Assembly: GCA_015680685.1 (NCBI GenBank)
Contig: MNCI01005810.1
Location: forward strand, 296,772-360,771
DNA from: Gnetum montanum
Lineage: Eukaryota; Streptophyta; Gnetopsida; Gnetales; Gnetaceae
DNA length: 64,000 nucleotides
Direction of reading: 5' to 3'
Made by a program: the position numbers and the translations under genes. Position 1 is the first letter of the stretch. Each line of letters opens with the position of its first letter. This document shows, piece after piece, positions 11,501-21,425 of this stretch. The notes beneath the pieces were generated by a model that was given only the letters and a program-made list of their open reading frames with translations, had not been told where the DNA came from and made no database searches.

Positions 11501-13045
11501 GGCTACAACGGAGTTAATGATTGACGAGGAAGAGGCCAACAAGGATTAGGCAGAAGAAACAGAGGAGCTACGGGAAGACACCACGGAGACTGAACTGGTC
11601 GATGACCAGGGTGATGTCGATGAGATGTTTAGTAGCTTCCTCAAGGAAAGGTTGGACCTTGGTGACCCTTCAAACCCAGAAGGGGATGGGGAACATGGTA
11701 TGTTTCTTTTCATTTTATTGTGTCGCTTTGTGAGCTGTTGTTTCCATGGTGTTTTACTTTTGTATTTTCATCCCTTCCTGATGAAGGTAGTGAAACCCGA
11801 ATGATGTGGCTGGACGTGCCCATGAAAACGATCCCCTCTGAAAGGACTATGGAGGTTAGTCTGTCTCATACTCGTGGACCATTTACTTGGACAGAGATGC
11901 CAAGTAAAATGGATTTTATGGCTGGTATCACTGAGGAGGTTGTTGAATGCATTCAGGAAGCCCACCCTGAGATAGGTATAAATGTTTCGAGTTTTTTTTT
12001 ACAGCTTTAGAGTTTCATACCCCTTTTTTGTCGTTTTAGCATTTGTTCCTTTCGTGTGCGTAGGTGCCAAACTGAGGTGGGATCCATATGAGACAGTTAG
12101 CATAGAGAGTTTGCCCACACTATCCCTAGAAGTCAAGTAGGTACCAAGGCCAGTTTATGATGAAGTGACGGAAGGTCTTGTACACAACGCCAAATTGGTT
12201 TGGACTTGTAGGCGTTCCATCGAACAGTTGTGGTTGTAAGTCCAAGCAAAGGAGAAGGAAGTTTTTGAGTTGTCAGTTGAGCGTGATGATCTCAAAGCTC
12301 GGTACGAGTTCACCTCTGCTAAACTAAGTGGTGATTGCTCTTGGCGGACTTCCGAGGTCACGTATACTAGATACTGGAACCTACTCAATCGCCACGCATC
12401 ACTGACCCAAAAACTAGCAGATCGTAAGGCTCAGGTGGATCTATTAAACCTCAAGTGTCAAGGTTGGAAGGCTTTTGCTTCCAAGATACGCAAATCGGGT
12501 CAGGATGAAAAGAACCACAAGCATCATTATAAGAAATCGTTGAAGGAAGTATCTATTGAAAAGCATCAACTTGAAATGTTTGTGAAAGGTCTAGGTCTGC
12601 GTTTTGTGTTTGATACCTTTGCTCAAAATACAACTGTTGAGATGGAATCTCCTACAAGGGTAATCACGATGGCTTCTGGGGAGGTGTCAATGGGTGAATT
12701 CCCTTTAAAGCATCCTACCTGGTCAGCTATTGACAAGGGGAAGGCCTTGGCAGATGTCAACTTAGGCCTTGATGGGACTGATTGGACCAGTGTCTCAGAA
12801 GAGGAAATCCTTCGCCAGCTGGAATTCATCTTAGGGGGATCTCCTACGGTAAGCATTTTGTTATTATGAAATTCGTTCGTTGCATAATGCTTGAAAGTTT
12901 TTTCTTTTATCCTTATGTTGATTGTTCCCTTTGCATTTTATAGGATCAAGGCGATGATGATGTTCAGGAAGCTGGCCCCACTGGAGTGGGGGCTCATGAT
13001 GCCAGCGGGTCTAGAGGGGATGATCCTCTTGCCCCTGATGTTTGA
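8530..13045 (+). pseudogene. Eight-exon gene antisense to the retrotransposon (A-left copy)
   Basis: Exon model: 8530-8660, 9416-9865, 9951-10219, 10309-11355, 11446-11697, 11787-11975, 12064-12848 and 12944-13045. Every intron is GT...AG and several donors read GTAAGT. The sum is 3225 nt, an exact multiple of three ending in TGA. Exon 1 encodes a short basic start (MGKGKEVEGQGRKG). Exons 2-4 encode a globular region (for example GACEFLAFMLDRF, FHLSVEFFLNLFGLP and HYNWAQFLLSGLHKEI). Exon 5 is Glu/Asp-rich. Exon 7 looks coiled-coil and ends with DWTSVSEEEILRQLEF. About a dozen in-frame stops occur, mostly where the sister copy or the codon suggests CAG, CAA or CGA. I do not recognise the family. 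Antisense extra ORFs are known in Tat elements; distant kinship to plant transposon-borne 'mobile domain' proteins is only a guess. Intron 1 carries the palindromic-word array. Confidence 0.8.
8661..9415. repeat. Palindromic-word array within intron 1 of the antisense gene
   Basis: Dense degenerate copies of GCGTATACGC, AGCGTAAAC and AGCGTAGAGG. Perfect 10-bp palindromes occur near 8774 and 8940. The same word fills the A LTR and the A leader. The array lies between the exon 1 donor (GTAGGC at 8661) and the exon 2 acceptor (TTGTAG at 9415). Confidence 0.75.
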
Positions 13046-13790
13046 TCTTTGCTTTGAAATTGTTCTGACTTAGATTTCTACGTGAATTGTAAATTAAGTG
13101 ATTTGAGTTGTATTGAACGGATGAACAAAATTAGTTGACTCTTGTAATTATACATCATTACATGTATATATACATAATTTTTTTACTTATATATTTTTCT
13201 TGTTGTGAATTTTGGGTTTAAATGTAAACACGACACGAGAATATAAAATGTTTTGGTTTATTTTTGTGGTTTAAGTGTAATGCACAGATGTAATCATAAG
13301 TAGGACTGTAATTATGAGCAAGAGATAATTGTGAAAAGGGAAAAACATGGCAATGCAAGCGTAAATTCGAATAGTGAACTGGAATCTGAAAAAAAATAAA
13401 AAAAAAATGAAGTAGAAGTGGATGATCTAGTTTAAGGCCATTTCGGGCCACTCGTACTAGTTTAAGGCCATTTTGGGCCATACGCACTAGTTTAAGGCCA
13501 TTTCGGGCCATGCGTAAACAGGAGAAGTTTCAAGTGACCTAGATTGATTTCTTGGGTGACCGACCATTTCTGATCGTGGCTAGTTTTATGTCATTGTGGA
13601 CATAATAGTTTAACATCATTCTAGACTCAGGATGTAGTTTAATGTCGTTTTGGACGATTTGTAGTTTAATGTCATTTTGGACTTGGAATGTAGTTTAATG
13701 TCTTTTCGGACTTGTTGTAGTTTAACGTCATTTTGGACAGTTCGTTATTTATTGATTTAGTAATTTTTTGTCATTTTAACATTAGGTGAT
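13046..13790. repeat. Antisense-gene 3' flank with two hairpin-unit clusters
   Basis: Non-coding. Positions 13430-13515 hold three GGCC-type units (GGCC-ATTTCG-GGCC, GGCC-ATTTTG-GGCC). Positions 13580-13740 hold six GTC/GAC-type units; the best has a 7-bp stem with a 6-base loop (TTATGTC-ATTGTG-GACATAA near 13588). In sense orientation this stretch follows the protease and would be the 5' part of the PR-RT intron. The A-right equivalent is 39321-39969. Confidence 0.75.
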
Positions 13791-14500
13791 GTGTTAGCGG
13801 GTATGATTCTATATTTAGCGTCCCCTTCGCTGACCACGTTGAATGGTAATTCAGCCCAAGGGACATCTGATGGAATTGTTCTTGCGTTAGTGTTTTCTTA
13901 CGCTTCTGCATGTATCACGGTTTCTGTGTCAGTTGTAGTTTCTATGGGAAATTGTGTATGTATGATTTCAAGCCTGGGTGTTTCTGTTTTGGGTGGATCT
14001 TCTCTTGTGTTTAAAGGATTATTGCCTACCAGTTCTTGTTCATTTATGTTATGTTATCTAGGGTCTTCGAGATTAACCTTTGAGCCTTGGTATGTATCTA
14101 TGTACGATGAGATGATGGGTGTAGCAGCCTCCCCATGTATAACAATTTCACGACCTTCATAAGGTAGGTGAATTTCATGGTGTATAGGGGAAGAGACTGC
14201 TTTTAGTTGGGCTAACTAGGGCCTTCCCAAGATTAGGTTAAACCCTGGCATTTCATCAATTACCACAAAGTCGACGGATGTGGGGAATTGATCCCCTGCT
14301 ATAAAGTCTAAAGTCACGGTGCCTTTGACTATCACACGTGACCCGCTGAATGATTTCAAGCATGTGGTGGCAGTTGGTCTGATTAGCTGTGTGAGCCCGA
14401 GTTGTTCGACGATGGGATATGGCACTACATTTGTGGCAGCTCCATCATCTACATGGACCCCATGTATCTTGAATTGGTTTACTCGTATTGTTATGAACAT
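13791..14500 (-). pseudogene. Aspartic protease region of element A-left
   Basis: Ty3/gypsy retropepsin that would cleave the Gag-Pol polyprotein. From 14500 (minus): MFITIRVNQFKIHG, then the active-site loop VDDGAATNVVPYP. The flap and later part include GSRVIVKGTVTLDFIAGDQF, and a second hydrophobic strand reads MPGFNLILGRP. A stop follows at 14214. The acidic C-terminal tail continues toward 13791 with breaks; in A-right (39970-40728) the same region is open for 252 codons. Confidence 0.85.
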
Positions 14501-14518
14501 AGGGGCTGTTGTTACCTC

Positions 14519-15664
14519 TCATATTTTCTTATCCACCTTGATGTTATTGTTGTGGAAACTTAATGGCTTGGAAGTTGGCCCTTGAGGCGAGTACATTACC
14601 ACATGAATTGAAGGTTCATTTGGAGGCAAGTCCTCACTTACTGGGATAGATGTTAACATGCGCACCAAAGCTTCGCGATGTGTTTGAGATGTTAAAACTA
14701 GGTCATATAAGCTTAGTAAAGTATTCTTTTGTTTGACTGCTTGTGTGACTTGTGTTAGGGCTATTTCTAGGTCTCTACTATTGGGCGCATGTTTATCGGC
14801 GGTGAATTGGTCCATTGGGCCCAATAGTTTTATTTCGTGCATCGTTGGTTTGTCGTTTTTGCTTGGAATCATTGATTTGGGCGTGTCATGTATTCTAGAT
14901 GATTCACCCTCATGGCCTGTGTTTGGCGTATCATTATGTGGTGTCATGGGTACTGTGTTTAATGGTGTAGGTTTAGGAGGTCCTAAGGCTAGCCGTTGAT
15001 GCTCCTTCTCCAAGCGTTCACATGTAAGCCTGTCCGCTAAGCGTTCTCATGTGTGGCGTGGGGGTGCAGTTGGTTTCAGAGCCTCAGGTTACCTTGGGAT
15101 TTGTACTACGTATGGAGAAGGGCAGGATTGCGGTTGGAGGGCCGCATGCGGTTGAGTGCCAGACTGGCTAGGCATCTTGACGACGTAGGGGCTTGGTTTA
15201 TTTTGTGTTTGGGAAGTGGAGGATTGGTGATCACTAGGACGTTCGGGTGTCCTAACGACGTATGGAGTTGGCCTAGCTGGAGGTTGTACCTCCACTATTG
15301 CGACTGTAGGTGGTACTTGGACTACATAAGGGGTAGGCTGAATAGGAGGGGTTGGTGAGTTTGTGATAGCAGTGACGGGAGGTATGCACACCATGTATGA
15401 TTTTTTGCAGGTCAGGGTGTTATGAGTTGCCACGGTGGGGGGTACTCGGATGACATAAGACTTTTGTGGGGAGTGTGATGGTTGAGGCACGGGTGTTTGC
15501 ACAGTGGGCGGAATACACACTACAAATGGTTTATAAGGGGTTTGCTGCTCATGGTCGGAATAGACGGTGTTAATGCTAGGTGTTTCAGGTTCGTTATCAA
15601 GGTAGATTGTGTTGATCACGTATAGTGCCTCTTTGGTATTTAGAGGATCTTTGTACACACCCAT
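14519..15664 (-). pseudogene. Gag-protease linker with repeated YVVR(V/I)P motifs (A-left)
   Basis: The 15089-15664 frame is proline-rich and repeats a short motif of the form P-(Y/F)-V-(V/I)-(R/K/Q/C)-(V/I)-P about eight times at 15-25 residue spacing (KPFVVCIPPTV, PTPYVVQVPPTV, SPYVVQIPR). The 14519-15013 part carries a helical segment (LLSLYDLVLTSQTHREALVR) that is strongly conserved in A-right, B (28891-29100) and D. This is structured sequence between the Gag zinc knuckle and protease. Its function is unknown. Confidence 0.7.
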
Positions 15665-16489
15665 GGTCTAGTTTTGTGGTTGGACCGGGTTGGCCTCATC
15701 AAAAGTGATTTGACCCCCGTTGATCATTCGTTGGATGTCTTGTTTTAGGGTGAAACAGTAATTTGTGCCATGCCCGTTACGTTGGTGATAGTCACAGAAG
15801 CGGTCCATTCTAAAGCCTTTTGGTACTGGAGGCTCATCTGGCGTTGCTAGGCTTGGGTTCTGAACCAGTTAACAGAACTGATCATATCTCTGGATAGCAG
15901 CAGGGGATAACTATTTATGTTTCATTAATCCAGCCTTTAGGAGTTGGTCAAATAGTTGCGATGGCTTCATAGGCAGTGGCATGTATTAAGAGTGGTCCTT
16001 CCTCTCAAAGTTTCTCGTACGGTTTGGTGTTGAGTTCTGTGATGAGGATGACTTTGGTGCGGTCGCGGAAGTGGGTTTAGTGGCAACAGGTGGTTTGCTT
16101 TGTTGTCCCGCATTTGCTTATTGCGTTTCCACTACTGCTGCTATAGTTGTTTTAGCCTTTTCTTTATCTTTCTTACTGTGTTGATTCTTAAAGGCTAAAT
16201 ATGAAGGATCATGGCTATTTTGGGTTGCCTCCTCTATGTTTTTAATCTATACAAAGGCTTGATTGAGGTTACACACATTGACATAATATAACTTGGATTT
16301 GAAAAATTTTTTAATAGCCCCCTTTAGAATGGTAAGGAGATACGTCTTTGGGATCGGCTCATGGAGCTCATTGAGAGCAGCACTCCACCTTTGGATGAAT
16401 TTTTGTACGGGTTATAGAGGTGCTTGTTTGACCTGTATAAGGCTATCAAGTGTTGCTTTAGGTTTCAAGTTATACTTGGACCTGGTAAC
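15665..16489 (-). pseudogene. gag, truncated by element B (A-left)
   Basis: Structural Gag protein. At about 15750-15800 the minus strand encodes FCDYHQRNGHGTNYCFTL, a zinc-knuckle-like C-x2-H-x4-H-x4-C pattern. Further upstream in the gene are remnants of the capsid core, damaged by stops and frameshifts. The sequence breaks at 16489 (codons around ATLDSL), where the B LTR starts; the homologous stretch is continuous in A-right at about 42640-42760. Confidence 0.8.
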
Positions 16490-17248
16490 TGTAACGACGA
16501 AAAATGTCGGTTGCTGGAAACTACCAAACAAAAATCTGTGTACACAGTCTTAACCATGGATCTGTGCGAGGGCCGTGCTAGAGAAAATGAATCCGCAGTG
16601 CCCTGAATGGTCTTGTCGATTAGGCAGGAACTTACTCAATCAGTAAATTAACGAATATTACGATAATATGTGTATTATATGGATATTCTGCGAAATAATT
16701 TGATTTGATAAATCGTAAAAGGAGTAGAAAATGATGTAAATGAATTAAAATAATGACAATGTCAACATGACAAGGAGGATCAGATTGAAGACGAATGCAC
16801 AATTCCAAGATCTATGTTTTGACCCGAAGACTGAGTATATTGTATACAAAGTTCCAATGGTAGACTTTGTTTATCTTGTGCGAAGCATTCACAAAATCAC
16901 AAGAAAACTATTCAACAAGGAGTACAGAATCAAGCTCGGTCTACCTTGTAAGCCAAAGATGGGATGCAAGGATGGTCAAGCCTGGATATCTATCGATCAA
17001 CTATTTCTGATCAATAGATCTTGTCAACCACACCAGATAATCTCTGGATCTTTGATCTGCTCCCTCTGCCTTGGGTAGCCTCTACTCAAAACTGCCAATG
17101 ATCGCCAATGGAGAGAACTGTATTTTCGCCAAAGGACTGATCACTCCTGTTGCCAATGCTCAAGCAAATGTCTTTCGTCTCTGCTCAAAAGGTGATAGTT
17201 GCCAGAAAAAGCCCAAGATGATCCTCCCCTCCGAATCCACCAACTGGA

Positions 17249-17260
17249 GTATTTATAGGT
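17249..17260 (-). promoter_or_regulatory. TATA box of B LTR
   Basis: The minus strand reads ACCTATAAATAC. It is identical in the other LTR at 33079-33090. The word array lies upstream in minus sense. Confidence 0.65.
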
Positions 17261-17409
17261 TCGATAGTACGTGGAGAAGGCATGGTCCTGATGACACGTG
17301 TCTCAACCTTCAAAATACTGTTGACTTGGCAAACTTTATGTTGAAACTGGTCATGTCGCATCATGTCTTTCGGAAAAGGGGGAAAAGTATGCTGTCAACC
17401 ACTTCCGCT

Positions 17410-17940
17410 GAAGCCGCTTCATGATTACGCACAATACGCTCATCAGCGTATCGTGCGTGTGGATAGAAGGTGCGTATCTGGTATTGCTTTAGCCAGCTTT
17501 AGGCTGTATTATGCTCGTTTACACTGTGTAGCGTGGTAGAGCGTAATAGAGCATAGAAGTAGTTAACTCAAGCTGTTTTATGCTCATTTATGCCGCAAAG
17601 CATAATAGAGCATAAAAATGGTCACCTTTACAATTCATATCGCTTGTCTACGCTGCGTAGCGTAATGAGCGTAAAACGACCAATCTGCAAAAAAAGAAGA
17701 AATCAATCTGCCACACTTCCTTTGACTCTGACTTTTCTTTTCTTGAAGCTCGTTACGCTACTCTGCGTAACGAAGCGTAAACTCAGCCCTGAACAAAAGA
17801 CTTAGCAGAATATGCGATAAGTCTAAAACTTTAAGCTTCATCAAAATTGCCGAAGTAAGCTACTTTCTGATATCGGGCTTTGTTAAGCAGAGTTACGCTT
17901 AGTAACACTACGCTATGTTGCGTAATGTAGCGTAAAGAGA
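17410..17940. repeat. U3 array of GCGTAA/TTACGC words (element B)
   Basis: Repeated, partly palindromic words such as TACGCTGCGTAGCGTA and TACGCTACTCTGCGTAACG, many flanked by short inverted partners. The array is repeated in the right LTR (about 33250-33780) with numerous C/T and G/A changes. It lies upstream of the TATA box in element sense. Confidence 0.7.
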
Positions 17941-18094
17941 GAAAACAAAGTAAGGTTGAAATTTGCAAGAAACTTGGAGACTTGATGCTGCACGCCTCTT
18001 TGCCTTGTTCTATTTTCTGGATTTTTGTCGCGAACTTTTCGCCCGAATCGTGAATCTTCACCTTAGGCCGATTCGTAATTTCCACGGTGTGTCA

Positions 18095-18107
18095 ATGGCC
18101 CCTCTTT
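18095..18107 (-). other. Polypurine tract of element B
   Basis: The minus strand reads AAAGAGGGGCCAT next to the LTR end. An upstream conserved GTTCTTTGTCGATGTC lies at 18135-18150, as in A and D. Confidence 0.8.
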
Positions 18108-19260
18108 GTTGACGTTTAGAGGGCTTGCCCAAAAGACATCGACAAAGAACACAAAACACCGGATGGGTAAAAGTACCAACAGTGTTCATCAATGGTTGCT
18201 CAGGTGTCGCCTTGTCAACGAAGAAGTGTAGAAATGAGGGAAACAGAGGATAGAAAGGTATGGGAAGAAATTCTTATAGAGGTAAGAGGAAAAAGGTTCG
18301 GGGAAGATGCAAATGAGGTTCAGGGAAGATGCAAATGAGTGAGCACTTAGGCTTTCTCCTGCGATCACGTTTGCATGAAGTTATGCCGTCATTTTGTAGA
18401 TGAAGGGGCTTGGCTAGATGAATTGTGTTACGTCTGCATGGCCTAGATGAGTTGTGTTTCATCCATTTTTCCGACCCACTTTTTTTTTTGCGTCCACTAG
18501 GCGAGTTGCATTACGACGGTTTATGGACTTGATTGTAATGCAGATGTGGAAAGCATACACTGCGTATGCACATTTTGCGTAAGGGAAATAGATGGTGGAG
18601 ATGCAAGGAAGTAAGAGCTAGAGGTAGGATTATGAGGAGAACAGGGATGCACTCCTGAGTGGACAGGCTAACCTAAGCAGCCATCTCAGAACGTTATCTA
18701 TATTTCATCACTCAGATGAACGCACCTTTGAGCGACATCCTCGTAGTAAGTAACCTGCAACCAAAGAAGAAAACAGAGAACACCATTGCTCTACCGAATC
18801 ACTGGAGAGGTTGTTGAAACAAGTACCATTTGGGAAGAGACAGAATGAGTGGGTTGTGAAGGAGGAACCATAGTAAGAGGCCAGGTTCTTCAACATTGAC
18901 GTTCAGTCCAGCATATCACTGCCAAAGACTATTAGACTCATCGCACCTGACTGGTTATGCAAAGAACCAACTAGGTGAATCTATGAAGTCAAAGCTTGAT
19001 AGTGATGATGAGCGGAGATCCCCAAGGTTGTGGTCGATGAGAACTCCTTTGGGGCTCCAGACGATGAAACTAAACTCTTAGAGGTGTCACTGCTGCAGTG
19101 GGTGTAGTGACGGCATCTCTAAGGGGTCAGTAGTATGCCTTTCAGCACATCCGAGGAATCATCAGAATGCCTATGAGGTAGCGATGCTGAGGCTATCCCG
19201 ACATCCCACCCCATTTGTTTTGCAGCTACATAGAGACGATTAAGCTTGCTTGGTTCGAAT
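18108..19260 (-). other. Element B 3' UTR with a decayed extra ORF
   Basis: Mostly non-coding by appearance. A minus-strand reading at about 19250-18700 parallels a 192-codon open frame in the partial second copy (34558-35136). Shared strings include AAKQMGWDVGI, SSDVLKGILLTP, PNGTCFNNLS and SSLVAGYLLRGC; here it is broken by at least two stops. It lies between integrase and the PPT, where some LTR elements keep an extra ORF. No family is recognised. Confidence 0.5.
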
Positions 19261-19870
19261 GTTGGCAGTCTGTAAGTCCCATTTTTAAGTCCTGGTAGAC
19301 TGTCGTTGCTGGTTTTAAGTCTCAGTAGAACATGGTCCCAGTTTAAAGTCTGGGCAGACTGAAAAGTGCTAGTTTTACGTCGTAGCGGACGGTGGTAGAA
19401 CTGATTTATGGTCTCAGTAGACCGTGCTATGGATGTCAGTTTCATGTCGTGACCTAGGGACAAATCTGTGCTGGTTTCACGTCTCAGCAAATAGATACTT
19501 ACCTTTGATAGTTTTATGTCTTGGTGGACAGCCGATGCCAGTTTAGCGTCATGGCGGATGAGTGCAGGAAATACCAGTTTTACATCTTGGCAGACCTATA
19601 CAACACTGCTAGTTTTACATCGTAGAGGACGATTGCAACTTGCTAGTTTTACGTCATGGTGGATGATTGTTGTTAGTTTAGTGTCATGGCAGATGCGTGC
19701 AAGCAGTGCCAGTTTTACGTCGTAGCAGACGATCAGTGCCATTTTTACGTCATAGCGGATGATCAGTGCCAGTTTAGCATCATGGTAGACATGTGAGGAG
19801 AGTGCCAGTTTTACGTCGTAGCGGACGATTGTTTCCAGTTTAGCATCGTAGAGGACGGTGGCGCCATGCC
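19261..19870 (-). repeat. Hairpin-unit array, GTC/GAC type (element B 3' UTR)
   Basis: About 20 units averaging 30 bp. Each has AGTTTTA/AGTTTA followed by an inverted repeat with a 6-base loop. Observed stems include CGTC-GTAGCG-GACG, AGTC-CTGGTA-GACT, GGTC-TCAGTA-GACC and TGTC-TTGGTG-GACA; one unit (AGTCTGGGCAGACT) has stem AGTCTG/CAGACT with a 2-base loop. The stem sequence changes while pairing is kept. The array lies between the pol end (about 19905) and the 3' UTR. Confidence 0.85.
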
Positions 19871-19904
19871 TGATGTTAACACTGTATATGCAGCTAAATG
19901 TAGT

Positions 19905-20885
19905 ATTGCTTCAGATATATATGATTCACAGGATTTGGTGACTTGTTGCTGTTAATATCTGCTAGCTTGAATGCACCATTGCCATACACATCAGCTACCA
20001 AGAAAGGGCCTTCCTAGTTTGCAGAGAACTTGCCTACTGGTTCGCAAATGACTTTGAGAACCAAATCTCCCTTCTTGATAGGATGTTGTCGAAGATTATG
20101 ATGGTGCTTCTGCCTCTACTTATCTTGATACTTTTCGATGGTGTCAAGCGTCTGTATGCCCATTGCACATAAAGGATCTTTTCATGCCATCATCTCTTGT
20201 TGCTATCGAGCATTTTCTTGAGTAAGTTGATAATGACCTTGTTTGTCGCTTCAGCTTGACCATTCGCTTGCGGGTAATAAGGTGAGGAAAAAGATTGTTT
20301 GATGCCAAGATTGTCACAAAAGGATTTGGTTTCCATACTGCTAAACTGTGGCCCATTGTTAGTCACGATAGTCATCGGGAGGCCAAATCTGGTTACAATG
20401 TTATCTAGAATGAAGTGACAGATCTGTTGCGACATGATCTTTTGCAAAGGGATGGCTTCCACCCACTTTATGAAGTACTCAGTGGTAGTGATTATGAAGC
20501 TATGACCTGTGGAAGATTTCGGTGTGATAGGCCCTATAATGTCTAATCCCCATCGTTGAAAGGGCCATGTTATCTGAGTCGTGTGTAGTTCTGTAGGCGA
20601 CACATGTATAAGGTTCGCATAACGTTGACACATGTCACACTTTTTAACCTTCGTAAGACAATATTTTTCCATGTATGGCCAATAATACCCTAAGCGACGG
20701 ATTTTAGAGGCCATGGCTTGTGGCGCTATGTGTCCTCCGCATAATCTCTTGTGGACTTCGCCGACTATACGTTGTGCATGGTCTTTGTTAACGCAAGTAA
20801 GCAGTACTCCATCAAAAGAGCATCTACAGAGGGTACTGTCTCCTATGATGACATACTTCCTAGCTCACTCACGGATTGCATCTTT
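19905..20885 (-). pseudogene. Integrase of element B, second catalytic Asp lost, C-terminal deletion
   Basis: From 20714 (minus): zinc-finger end CDMCQ, WGLDIIGPI with catalytic Asp 58, TNNGPQF where the second catalytic Asp is Asn 119, and NGQAEATN with Glu 155. The spacing 119-155 matches DD35E. After LLKKMLDSNKR a deletion of very roughly 200 bp relative to A removes the YRTTHRTPIG region. A tail resembling DTIEKYQ, then GALKLADINSNK, is readable to about 19905. This copy could not have made active integrase. Confidence 0.88.
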
Positions 20886-21425
20886 CTACGCACATGTTAG
20901 TTCGTGCAGTGGTTCGCCATGCAAGAGGTAAGTTTTAATGTTGTCGTACCACTCTGGCATTCTATCCTCAAGTAGTAAAGATATTTGCGCTACCTGAATG
21001 ATAGGATCTGTACAATTTGTTATTAATGCAGGACATGTGTCGAACAGGTGCGATGACACATTTAAAGCTAATGTAGCCAATGCATCGGCTAGTGTGTTAT
21101 CGTTTCGGGGCACGTGTTGGGCATCGATCGTTGTGAACTGCTTCAGAAGATCTTTAGCCATATCGCAGTAGGGTTGTAAATGTATAGCCTTGCAGGCGTA
21201 GACTCCTATGATTTGATTTATAACAAGCATCGAATCACCCCTAATAGCCAGGTGTTGAACATCAAGCTCTTTGGCTATTTGTAATCCCCTAAGGAGTCCC
21301 TCATACTCTGCCACATTGTTCGTACAGGGAAAGGTCAAGAGGTAAGCATGAAGATGCACATCCTCAGGTGATAGTGTAATGACTGTGTGGCACTGCCGCC
21401 TCTAGTGGTTGAAGCTCCATCAAAA
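20886..21425 (-). pseudogene. Second (archaeal-type) RNase H of element B
   Basis: Acidic motifs: YFDGAST (in the upstream frame near 21420), CTNNVAEYEGLLRGL, IRGDSMLVINQ and RNDNTLADALATLAL. A frameshift near 21350 separates the first strand from the rest. The following linker (SLLEDRMPEWYDNIKTYLL) matches A. Same Tat-type arrangement as in A. Confidence 0.87.

Larger units (their letters stand above)
1548..16489 (-). mobile_element. Element A-left: Ty3/gypsy Tat-type retrotransposon, 5' part missing
   Basis: Minus-strand element. Reading + coordinates left to right it contains the 3' LTR (1548-2847), PPT, 3' UTR, hairpin array, pol (integrase, two RNase H domains, RT), an intron-like interval holding an antisense gene (8530-13045), protease, linker and part of gag. 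It stops abruptly at 16489 inside the gag core, exactly where the B LTR begins with TGTAAC. The same gag sequence continues uninterrupted in A-right near 42725, so B interrupts gag. The rest of this copy, including its 5' LTR, does not follow B. All reading frames are broken. The Tat assignment rests on the dual RNase H layout. Confidence 0.85.
16490..18094 (-). repeat. Element B 3' LTR (1605 bp)
   Basis: Starts TGTAACGACG and ends GTGTCA just before the PPT. It aligns over its full length with 32319-33924. A TATA box lies at 17249-17260, and U3 arrays of GCGTAA-type words lie at 17410-17940. Confidence 0.9.

Noticed and set aside
15089-15664. Host cell-wall proline-rich protein
   Set aside because: The frame lies between gag and protease and is matched by three other element copies in the same place.
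19261-19870. CRISPR-like spaced repeats
   Set aside because: Units and intervals both vary, repeats contain covarying stems, no cas genes are present, and the context is a plant retrotransposon.
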